The position numbers and the translations under genes were made by a program. Of a stretch of DNA of 64,000 bases, positions 58,188 to 64,000 are shown one piece after another. How positions within the stretch are numbered: position 1 is the stretch's first letter; each line of letters starts with the position of its first letter. The stretch is from JAAURB01 sp049649525 (GTDB lineage: Bacteria > Cyanobacteriota > Cyanobacteriia > Cyanobacteriales > Microcoleaceae): NCBI GenBank assembly GCA_049649525.1, contig JBARZE010000019.1, positions 105,370 to 169,369 of the forward strand, read 5' to 3'. Below the pieces are notes generated by a model. It was not told where the DNA came from and did no database searches. It saw nothing but the letters and a program-made list of their open reading frames with translations.

Positions 58188-58508
58188 TAAAAATTACGAA
58201 GTTTTCTTTTCGTTTGTTGGTGAGAAGTGTATAATTGTTATCTAAGACATAAATAGTAGCTTTTGACTAGACCCGTGCCTAACATTTGAAGTAATAACCT
58301 CAATTGCAGAATTTTGTAGCAGTTACTAATATCATACCCAGTTCTTATCATCGCTTAATTTGATCGCAGTGTATTCAGGGTAGTAGGGAATAAGTGCTAA
58401 ATTTTTATTCTCTCCTCAATTAACTATTTCTTTAGAAAGATGAAGCACGCTGTTGAGTTTGATATCCTGGGTCTCAAGCCAATTCTTGAGATTAGGAGAG
58501 AAACACTC
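58188..58508. other. Intergenic region between kinase and rubredoxin
   Basis: About 320 bases. It includes a weak upstream in-frame extension of rubredoxin (from 58440), rejected in favour of the start with a good ribosome site. No other feature. Confidence 0.4.
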
Positions 58509-58700
58509 ATGAGAAAGTACGTTTGTAAAACCTGTGGATATATTTATGACCCGGCTGAGGGGGACCCAGACTCTGGCATTGAACCCGGTACACCGTTTGA
58601 AAGTATTCCGGATGATTGGGAATGTCCTGTCTGTGGTGCGAAAAAATCAGACTTTGAACCCGAAGATTCTGGTCAACCCAGTTTAACAGAAGTTTCATAA
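58509..58700 (+). CDS. Rubredoxin
   Basis: This 63-residue iron protein has the two CxxCG knuckles (C6/C9 in CKTCGYIYDP and C39/C42 in CPVCGAKK) that bind one Fe. YDPAEGDPDSGI and the DDW loop are typical. AGGAGA about nine bases before the ATG at 58509 marks this start; the longer frame from 58440 adds 23 non-family residues. Unlike cyanobacterial RubA near psbEFLJ, there is no C-terminal membrane anchor, so it is a soluble electron carrier. The partner is unknown. Confidence 0.95.
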   Translation: MRKYVCKTCGYIYDPAEGDPDSGIEPGTPFESIPDDWECPVCGAKKSDFEPEDSGQPSLTEVS

Positions 58701-59004
58701 GGCTTAGTAGCGGTTAAAATTAATCCTCTTCCTGAGAACAAACTCAATTGTCTTAGTGTATTTTTTGCTTAAAAAAATTAAGCATATGTCAGGGAGAGGT
58801 ACTCTTTAGATTGAGCAACAAATCTTAAGAGCAAAGCAATTAAATCTACAGAAAAGTTAAATTTTTTTCAATATAATCACTGATTAATTATAAACTCATT
58901 TTCAGCAGCAATCCAGATCAATTCTGTCAGAGAAACGTATTACTTCTGCCGCGAAATATGTCAAACTATGGAGGTATAAATCTTGAATTTAGGAGACTAA
59001 AACG
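58701..59004. other. Intergenic region before pdxJ
   Basis: About 300 bases, AT-rich, probably holding the pdxJ promoter. No feature could be defended. Confidence 0.4.
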
Positions 59005-59733
59005 TTGCCAACTCTGGGTGTAAATATCGATCATATCGCGACGCTACGGCAAGCTCGTCGAACCGTTGAACCCGATCCAGTTGCGGCTGCTGTCATTGCT
59101 GAATTAGCGGGTGCAGATGGAATTACAGTACATTTACGCGAAGATCGTCGTCATATACAGGATCGAGATGTGCGGCTGTTGCGGGAAACTGTGATGACCC
59201 ATTTAAACTTAGAAATGGCTCCGACAGATGAGATGATCGCCATCGCACTTGAGATTAAACCAGATTATATTACTTTAGTTCCTGAACGGCGAGAGGAAGT
59301 CACCACAGAGGGCGGTTTAGATATTGCGGGTCAGGTCTGTCGGATGAATGACGTTGTGGGTCAGTTGCAAGCAGCGAGCATCCCTGTTAGCCTGTTTATT
59401 GATGCGAATCCGGCTCAAATTGAAGCCTCAGCTCAAGTCAAAGCAAAATTTATAGAACTACACACAGGCTGTTATGCAGAAGCAAAGGGACAGCAGCAAG
59501 CCAAAGAATTAGAGATTTTAGCCGATGGTAGTCAATTGGCTCAACAGGCAGGTCTACGAGTCAATGCAGGCCATGGCTTAACCTATTGGAATGTTTATCC
59601 TGTCGCTTGTATTGAGGGGATGGAAGAACTCAATATTGGACATACAATTATCAGCCGTGCGGCATTAGTCGGCTTAGAGCGAGCAGTGCGCGAAATGAAA
59701 GATGCAATGTTCACTCCCTCTTCTCGCCATTAG
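59005..59733 (+). CDS. pdxJ: Pyridoxine 5'-phosphate synthase
   Basis: This 242-residue TIM-barrel protein has LGVNIDHIATLRQARRT at the N terminus, VHLREDRRHIQDRDV, FIDANPAQI, IELHTGCYA and NAGHGLTYWN. These are the conserved PdxJ strands. It condenses 1-deoxyxylulose 5-phosphate with aminoacetone 3-phosphate in the DXP-dependent vitamin B6 pathway. The start is a TTG at 59005, with GGAG 10-14 bases upstream (58991 region). No in-frame ATG near this point would keep the IDHIA motif, so the TTG is convincing. Confidence 0.95.
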   Translation: MPTLGVNIDHIATLRQARRTVEPDPVAAAVIAELAGADGITVHLREDRRHIQDRDVRLLRETVMTHLNLEMAPTDEMIAIALEIKPDYITLVPERREEVTTEGGLDIAGQVCRMNDVVGQLQAASIPVSLFIDANPAQIEASAQVKAKFIELHTGCYAEAKGQQQAKELEILADGSQLAQQAGLRVNAGHGLTYWNVYPVACIEGMEELNIGHTIISRAALVGLERAVREMKDAMFTPSSRH

Positions 59734-59798
59734 CGTCAAAGCGGTGGTACAATGCCACAGTTGAGCTGTAAAGTCCGCGATCGCGTCACAAAATTCCT

Positions 59799-60122
59799 AT
59801 GCAAACCTATTATTATGTGTTAGCGAGCAAACACTTCTTATTAGAAGAGGAACCTTTCCAAGAAGTCTTAGAAGAACGAGTCCGCAACTACCAAGAACAA
59901 GAGAAAGAGATTAACTTTTGGTTGGTGGTAGAACCGGCTTTTTTGAATGCGCCTGAATTTGCAGAGATTAAGCAAAAATGTCCTCAACCCGCAGCCGCAA
60001 TTGTCACAACAGAGGCTCAGTTTATGACGTGGTTGAAACTGCGTTTAGAATATGTACTGACCGGACAATTTCAAGCACCTTCTGCTACAATTGCAGATCC
60101 GCTAGCTTCTTTAAGTTCCTAA
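59799..60122 (+). CDS. ycf54: Ycf54 (Mg-protoporphyrin monomethylester cyclase accessory protein)
   Basis: This 107-residue protein begins MQTYYYVLASKHFLLEEEPF. It contains EKEINFWLVVEPAFLNAPE, KCPQPAAAIVTT and WLKLRLEYVLTGQF, a full match to the Ycf54 pattern as I recall it. It assists assembly of the aerobic oxidative cyclase of chlorophyll synthesis at the membrane. It is 65 bases after pdxJ and may share its transcript. Confidence 0.92.
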   Translation: MQTYYYVLASKHFLLEEEPFQEVLEERVRNYQEQEKEINFWLVVEPAFLNAPEFAEIKQKCPQPAAAIVTTEAQFMTWLKLRLEYVLTGQFQAPSATIADPLASLSS

Positions 60123-60432
60123 TATTGACATTAACAGCATCAACAGTGGCAGAATTGATGGCGGCGCATTTTGTGTTTGTGGGTCTAATTTATTTCATCT
60201 GACCCTACTTCTGTCCCTGCTTCTGACTCTACTTCTGAGGTGAGGTGAGAATAGACTATCCGTTGTGCGATCGCCATCGCGCGTGGACTTGTCCGTATCG
60301 CCTCGACTCATCTCTTCTAATTTTTGAGTCACCTGCTGAAGAGCTAAAGACGTTCCATGGAAGGTCACGACGAGCAGACAGACTAAAACTTCCCCCCAAT
60401 TATCATAGGAGAGAAGTCTTAGTTGTTATTAA
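60123..60432. other. 3' flank of 5S rRNA, with inverted repeat
   Basis: About 310 bases with no coding frame; nominal frames across it are shadows of the neighbours. Short direct repeats of CTACTTCTG type occur at 60203-60240. An 11-bp imperfect inverted repeat (60382-60392 with 60413-60423) lies 10 bases past the minus-strand 3' end of the 5S and could be its terminator or processing hairpin. Confidence 0.5.
60382..60423 (-). terminator. Inverted repeat downstream of 5S rRNA
   Basis: ACTAAGACTTC (minus-strand reading of 60413-60423) pairs with GAAGTTTTAGT (60382-60392), with one wobble-like mismatch and a 20-base loop. It lies directly after the 5S on its transcript. The following T content is modest, so processing is an alternative. 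Confidence 0.45.
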
Positions 60433-60549
60433 CCTGGCACTTAGCTATTTTCCCAGGCGGCTACCCACCAAGTATCTTTGCCGTTTCAGCGTTTCACATC
60501 CGAGTTCGGGATGGATCGGTGTGGTTCCACTGAGCCATCAGCACCAGGA
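60433..60549 (-). rRNA. rrf: 5S ribosomal RNA (stand-alone copy)
   Basis: The minus strand reads TCCTGGTGCTGATGGCTCAG at the 5' end, then CCACACCGATCCATCCCGAA and CTCGGATGTGAAAC. It later contains GGTGGGTAGCCGCCTGGG and closes with GTGCCAGG, which pairs with the 5' end. This is the full cyanobacterial 5S layout of about 117 bases. No 23S or 16S rRNA lies upstream on the same strand; the next gene there is the acyltransferase on the other strand. It has its own promoter (60616-60644). Confidence 0.93.
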
Positions 60550-60615
60550 AAGCTTTTAAATTCTTTCTGGAGTGGCTTGGATTAACGTGTTCGTTGTTCC
60601 CGTTCACAATTACTT

Positions 60616-60644
60616 ATTATGCAGTATTACTTTCTCTTTGTCAA
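60616..60644 (-). promoter_or_regulatory. Sigma-70-type promoter for the 5S rRNA
   Basis: On the minus strand the -35 is TTGACA (60639-60644), followed by a 17-base spacer and -10 CATAAT (60616-60621). It is close to consensus. The predicted start near 60609 gives a leader of about 60 bases before the mature 5S. Confidence 0.75.
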
Positions 60645-60743
60645 CCTTTTTCTCAAAAAAAAATTTTACGGCCAGAATCTATTGAGAGAACAACCCCACT
60701 TCAAACATTGAGCAGGCAGTGATGGGGTCTAATGCTGAAACGA

Positions 60744-60773
60744 GTTGACAAGTAAAAGGTTGACAAATAAAAG
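60744..60773. repeat. Two tandem 15-mers, each with TTGACA
   Basis: GTTGACAAGTAAAAG (60744-60758) is followed at once by GTTGACAAATAAAAG (60759-60773), one mismatch. The 5S promoter on the other strand has a related GTTGACAAAGAGAAAG. It could be a duplicated -35 element or a regulator site for the acyltransferase gene. Confidence 0.6.
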
Positions 60774-60918
60774 TGAGAAAAACAACAGTAGCAATCGATA
60801 CTCTTTTCAGACAGTCAGAGAAGTGTCATTTCCCCACTCAACAATCTCCGCAATAATCGATACCTTAGAGTCATATTTGTTATATGACAGACATTCTAAG
60901 ACGACTAATTAATTCAAC

Positions 60919-61632
60919 ATGTTTGACTCTACCTCCTCAACTCTGTTAACCCCAACCTCTTCTAATCATTCGCTGCCCTCAACCGCTCAAATGTGTCCCT
61001 GGTTAATGAGTTTGACTTATACTCTGGGGCATCATTTCATCCTAGCAAGTTATTTCAGTCAAATTCAAGTGACGGGTCTACATCATATTCCCCTGCAGGG
61101 GCCTGTTATCATTGCCCCGACTCATCGTTCTCGCTGGGATGCTTTGATTGTTCCCTATACGACTGGACGGCTGGCAACGGGGAGAGATTTAAGATATATG
61201 GTGACAGCGGATGAAATGCGAGGTTTGCAAGGATGGTTCATTCGGAAAATGGGGGGATTTGCTGTCAATACAAAACAACCCACGATTGCTGCATTTCGTC
61301 ATGGCGTTAACTTATTATGTCAAGGGCAAATGCTGGTTGTTTTTCCAGAAGGCAATATTTTCCGAGATAGTCAAGTTCACCATTTAAAATCTGGACTGGC
61401 TCGTTTAGCAATTCAGGCTCAATCTTACTCGAATGATTCAACTGTAAAAATTGTACCGATTGCCCTAGATTATCATCCCACAATTCCCCGTTTTGGCTGT
61501 CGGGTGAATGTCAAAATTGGTTCTCCGTTGTCTGTTGCAGATTACCCAAACTGCTCCGGGAAGAAAAAAGCACAGTCTATAACTCAAGATTTACACTCAG
61601 CTTTGCAACAGCTTGATGAGGCTACATGTTAA
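60919..61632 (+). CDS. plsC: PlsC-type 1-acylglycerol-3-phosphate acyltransferase
   Basis: This 237-residue protein has the acyltransferase motif I HRSRWD (H69-x4-D74), motif II-like RYMVTADEM, motif III VVFPEGNIFRD and motif IV IVPIALDY. These define the PlsC/LPLAT family. It transfers an acyl chain to lysophosphatidate or a similar lipid at the membrane. The N terminus is Ser/Thr-rich and not a signal peptide. The symbol is a family name; which of the several cyanobacterial PlsC paralogues this is cannot be told. Confidence 0.85.
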   Translation: MFDSTSSTLLTPTSSNHSLPSTAQMCPWLMSLTYTLGHHFILASYFSQIQVTGLHHIPLQGPVIIAPTHRSRWDALIVPYTTGRLATGRDLRYMVTADEMRGLQGWFIRKMGGFAVNTKQPTIAAFRHGVNLLCQGQMLVVFPEGNIFRDSQVHHLKSGLARLAIQAQSYSNDSTVKIVPIALDYHPTIPRFGCRVNVKIGSPLSVADYPNCSGKKKAQSITQDLHSALQQLDEATC

Positions 61633-61655
61633 CGCTTTTAATCGGGAGTATGGGT

Positions 61656-63299
61656 TTATTGCATCTGGGTTAATAAGGGTGCAGCATTCAGCAATTGTTT
61701 TGTATACAGATGCTGTGGATGATTAAAAATATCATGAGTCGATCCTAATTCAACAATTTTTCCACTATTCATGACCGCAATGCGATCGCATAAATAACGA
61801 GCCACCCACAAATCATGAGTAATAAATAGATAGGTTAAATTGAATTCTTGTTTCAACTCCAGCATTAAAGATAATACTTGTGCTTGAACGCTTGCATCTA
61901 ACATACTCACGGGTTCATCGCAAATCAATAGTTTCGGACGAGTAATTAAAGCCCTCGCAATAGCCACACGCTGTTGTTGCCCGCCTGAAAGTTCGGCTGG
62001 ATAGCGTTTAAAATAGTCATCAGTTGGAGTTAAACCGACTCGTTCTAATAAGGCTAATGTTTGCTGTTTGGCTTCAGTTGCAGTTGCCATTTGATGAATC
62101 AGTAAAGGATGAGCAATACTTTCTCCCACCGTCATCATGGGGTTTAAACAAGCATGAGGATCTTGAAACACCATTTGTATTTTTTGGCGATAAGATCGAA
62201 CTTGAGAAGTGGAAAGTTTCGTTAGATCTGTTCCTTCTAGTTCAACTGTGCCGTCTGTCGGACGAATGAGCTGTAACAAAGTTCGAGACAGGGTACTTTT
62301 TCCACAACCTGATTCTCCAACTAATCCCATGATTTCACCCGAATATAAAGTTAAGCTGACTCCATCAACCGCTTTAATGATTTGAGGTTTCTTACCTAAA
62401 AATTGACCCAAGAATCCGGATTCTAAAGTATAGTGTTTCTGTAATTTATCCAGCTTTAACAGAGGAGGAGGAGAAATTTTAGTATTAACTGGGTTATCCG
62501 TTTTAACACTGTGTAAATGTAACGCGGCTTCGAGTAAAGATTGAGTATAGTGATGTTGGGGTTGTTGAAAGACTTGCTGTGTTAATCCCATTTCAACTAT
62601 TTTGCCGCTATTCATCACGGCAATGCGATCGCAATATTCCCCCACCATGGCTAAATCATGGGAAATTAACAGTAATGCGGTTCCTCGTTCTTGGCATAAT
62701 CGCATTAATTCCTGTAAGATTTGGGCTGAGATGGTCACATCTAAACTGGTGGTCGGTTCATCAGCAACAATCAATTTAGGATCTAATAATAAAGCTAAAG
62801 CAATTGCTACCCGTTGTCGCATTCCACCACTAAATTCATGGGGATATTGTGACCAACGACTTGCGGGAATATTCACCGCTTCTAAAGTCTGAATTGATTT
62901 TGTTTTTGCTGATTTTCGTGACAGTTGAGGTTGATGCGATCGCAAAGTTTCAATACAATGTTCTCCAATCGTCATCAATGGATCGAGGCGTGTCATTGGA
63001 TCTTGGAAGACTAACGCCACTGCCTCCCCTCGAAATTGTCGGAGACGATGAGAATTCATCTCTAATATAGATTCTCCCTCAAACTTCGCTCCACCTTCTA
63101 CTTGAGTTGAAGTCGGTAATAGCCGCATCACTGCCCGTCCTAGGGTTGATTTCCCGCAGCCGGACTCCCCTACTAGCCCTAAGCGTTCCCCCGGTTGTAG
63201 CGTCAGAGAAACATCATTCACAGCCCATTGCGGGTGAGATTGACGAGTGGGATAAGCAATTTTTAGGTGAGTAATCTCGAATAGTGGGTTAGGCATCAT
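61656..63299 (-). CDS. Peptide/nickel-type ABC transporter, fused double ATPase
   Basis: It has about 547 residues from the ATG at 63299; the frame opens 33 codons upstream with no family sequence. Two ATPase domains are fused in tandem, each with Walker A GESGCGKSTL, a signature (SGGMRQRVAIALAL, SGGQQQRVAIARAL) and Walker B (VADEPTTSLD, ICDEPVSMLD). Both have the C-terminal oligopeptide-type extension (HHYTQSLLEAA, HLYTKQLLNAA). This is the DppDF/OppDF or GsiA/YejF type that powers uptake of peptides, glutathione or nickel complexes. No permease or binding-protein gene is adjacent, so its membrane partners lie elsewhere. It is convergent with plsC. Confidence 0.9.
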   Translation of the reverse strand: MMPNPLFEITHLKIAYPTRQSHPQWAVNDVSLTLQPGERLGLVGESGCGKSTLGRAVMRLLPTSTQVEGGAKFEGESILEMNSHRLRQFRGEAVALVFQDPMTRLDPLMTIGEHCIETLRSHQPQLSRKSAKTKSIQTLEAVNIPASRWSQYPHEFSGGMRQRVAIALALLLDPKLIVADEPTTSLDVTISAQILQELMRLCQERGTALLLISHDLAMVGEYCDRIAVMNSGKIVEMGLTQQVFQQPQHHYTQSLLEAALHLHSVKTDNPVNTKISPPPLLKLDKLQKHYTLESGFLGQFLGKKPQIIKAVDGVSLTLYSGEIMGLVGESGCGKSTLSRTLLQLIRPTDGTVELEGTDLTKLSTSQVRSYRQKIQMVFQDPHACLNPMMTVGESIAHPLLIHQMATATEAKQQTLALLERVGLTPTDDYFKRYPAELSGGQQQRVAIARALITRPKLLICDEPVSMLDASVQAQVLSLMLELKQEFNLTYLFITHDLWVARYLCDRIAVMNSGKIVELGSTHDIFNHPQHLYTKQLLNAAPLLTQMQ

Positions 63300-63473
63300 T
63301 GGTATGTTTGTTATCGTTGATGAGGTGAAGTACACACAGGCTATGCCTAAGTTATTCGTCTGACTCAGCCGGGGTATGAGTTTGCGGGTGACGAGCAACT
63401 AACGATTAGTTAATCTCAGATCTCGAAAAGTGTCAAACTTTGTTACAAGCTCTTCCCAAAATGCCCAAAATCC

Positions 63474-63501
63474 TTGACAGTAGTGAACAATCCCTTACCC
63501 T
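63474..63501 (+). promoter_or_regulatory. Candidate psaM promoter
   Basis: A consensus -35 TTGACA at 63474-63479 has TACCCT at 63496-63501 as a weak -10, 16 bases apart, and lies 27 bases before the psaM start. Confidence 0.35.
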
Positions 63502-63527
63502 AACTAATTTTAAGGAGTTTTTGAACA

Positions 63528-63623
63528 ATGGCAATATCCGATACTCAAGTTTATGTAGCTTTAGTGATTGCTTTAATTCCTGGAATCTTGGCATTTCGTT
63601 TATCAACAGAGCTATATAAATAG
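63528..63623 (+). CDS. psaM: Photosystem I reaction centre subunit XII
   Basis: This 31-residue protein begins MAISDTQVYVALVIALIPGI and ends LAFRLSTELYK, a single membrane helix and a clear PsaM. TAAGGAG at 63511-63517 gives a ribosome site ten bases before the ATG. It is a small subunit of cyanobacterial photosystem I in the thylakoid membrane, helping trimer stability and antenna chlorophyll binding. It is followed by a strong terminator and then psbA. Confidence 0.96.
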   Translation: MAISDTQVYVALVIALIPGILAFRLSTELYK

Positions 63624-63666
63624 GTAACCTCCCTCTGAACTTGACGTTACATTAGATATGCAACAT

Positions 63667-63698
63667 AGCTGTCTCCTCTTTGGGACAGCTTTAATTTT
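63667..63698 (+). terminator. Terminator of psaM
   Basis: A 9-bp stem (AGCTGTCTC at 63667-63675, GGGACAGCT at 63682-63690, one G-T pair) with a six-base loop is followed by TTAATTTT. It is 43 bases past the psaM stop. Confidence 0.8.
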
Positions 63699-63749
63699 AC
63701 CTTGATTCGATCTCTATAAATTGGCGACCCCAACCAAAACATAAGCCTG

Positions 63750-63818
63750 ACTTATACTTAATATAAGTAACAATTTAGTGAAAACCCTTTACAAAGCGTT
63801 ACACAATGCCCTATATTA
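63750..63818 (+). promoter_or_regulatory. psbA upstream region: inverted repeat and promoter
   Basis: TTTACA (63789-63794) and TATATT (63813-63818) are spaced 18 bases, a plausible sigma-70 promoter about 67 bases before the psbA ATG. Upstream is a 7-bp inverted repeat, ACTTATA (63750-63756) with TATAAGT (63762-63768), which may be a regulator site. psbA genes are commonly light-controlled; the specific factor is not known here. Confidence 0.5.
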
Positions 63819-63884
63819 TTAATAACGGAAGGCATTCAAGCTGACCTCCGAACATTGATAACTTAATAGCAATCATACAAACAT

Positions 63885-64000
63885 ATGACCACCACCTTAC
63901 AACAGCGCGAAAGCGCCAACGTATGGTCTCGGTTCTGTAATTGGGTAACATCCACCAACAACCGCCTCTATGTAGGTTGGTTCGGTGTATTAATGATCCC
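63885..64000 (+). CDS. psbA: Photosystem II D1 protein (3' truncated by window)
   Basis: The first 38 codons encode MTTTLQQRESANVWSRFCNW, then VTSTNNRLYVGWFGVLMIP, an unmistakable D1 N terminus that leads into the first membrane helix. The ATG is at 63885. D1 is the rapidly turned-over core subunit of photosystem II binding the primary electron acceptors and the Mn cluster. The rest of the gene lies past the window edge. Cyanobacteria usually have several psbA copies. Confidence 0.97.
   Translation, partial: MTTTLQQRESANVWSRFCNWVTSTNNRLYVGWFGVLMI

Larger units (their letters stand above)
60550..60918. other. Divergent region between 5S rRNA and the acyltransferase gene
   Basis: About 370 bases containing the 5S promoter (minus strand) and two tandem TTGACA-bearing 15-mers on the plus strand at 60744-60773. 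No coding frame. Confidence 0.5.

Noticed and set aside
60245..60559. 104-codon plus-strand frame
   Set aside because: It lies over the 5S rRNA on the opposite strand and is a shadow of it.

Overview
The window is chromosomal DNA from an AT-rich cyanobacterium, probably filamentous (Oscillatoriales-like, e.g. a Planktothrix/Oscillatoria relative). The evidence is a psbA start at the right edge preceded by psaM, plus ndhO, ycf54, a cyanobacterial 5S rRNA, cyanobacteria-restricted families (DUF3747, Mo-nitrogenase C-terminal family, WPDxCLGL proteins) and repeated GCGATCGC (HIP1) octamers. The genus is inference.

Layout. 1-1.3 kb is the tail of a polysaccharide cluster (glycosyltransferase end, pyruvyl-transferase-like protein). 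1.3-6.8 kb has an EcsC-like protein, a small hypothetical protein, a PAS-GAF-GGDEF cyclase, an FMN reductase and an OmpR-type regulator. 6.9-10.8 kb is the accessory island. It holds a roughly 650-residue TnpB-derived RuvC nuclease gene broken by a short palindromic insertion, a divergent 370-base region that folds strongly and carries an anti-repeat, and a 22-repeat CRISPR array. Together these look like a compact type V (V-U-like) CRISPR locus with a tracrRNA. No cas1, cas2, cas6 or transposition genes are in the window.

10.8-33 kb holds metabolism and housekeeping: a 2-keto acid decarboxylase, Amt, MobA, DnaG, a beta-lactamase-fold-like protein, an SDR enzyme, a PAS-GGDEF-EAL protein, a GT2 glycosyltransferase, an apocarotenoid oxygenase beside an FBT-family transporter, and feoA-feoB. 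33-39 kb has a decayed Rpn/DUF4351 gene, an ankyrin protein, a GAF histidine kinase, ndhO and an exported protein. 39.1-47.1 kb is one giant adhesin-like RTX gene. 47.9-58.2 kb has the Mo-nitrogenase-like small protein, PBP1C overlapping a CDF metal exporter, a DUF3747 protein, a response regulator with a degenerate GGDEF, a photolyase, a Nudix enzyme, FolK and an ethylene-receptor-type hybrid kinase. 58.5-64 kb has rubredoxin, pdxJ, ycf54, a stand-alone 5S rRNA with its own promoter, a PlsC acyltransferase, a double-ATPase peptide ABC protein, psaM and the start of psbA.

Most genes are monocistronic. Clear operon-like units are the first two genes (ATGA overlap), feoA-feoB, CDF-pbpC (overlapping) and possibly nudix-folK. 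Signalling is prominent, with three cyclic-di-GMP-related proteins, two histidine kinases and two response regulators. The region most worth experimental attention is the CRISPR/tracrRNA/effector locus at 6.9-10.8 kb.
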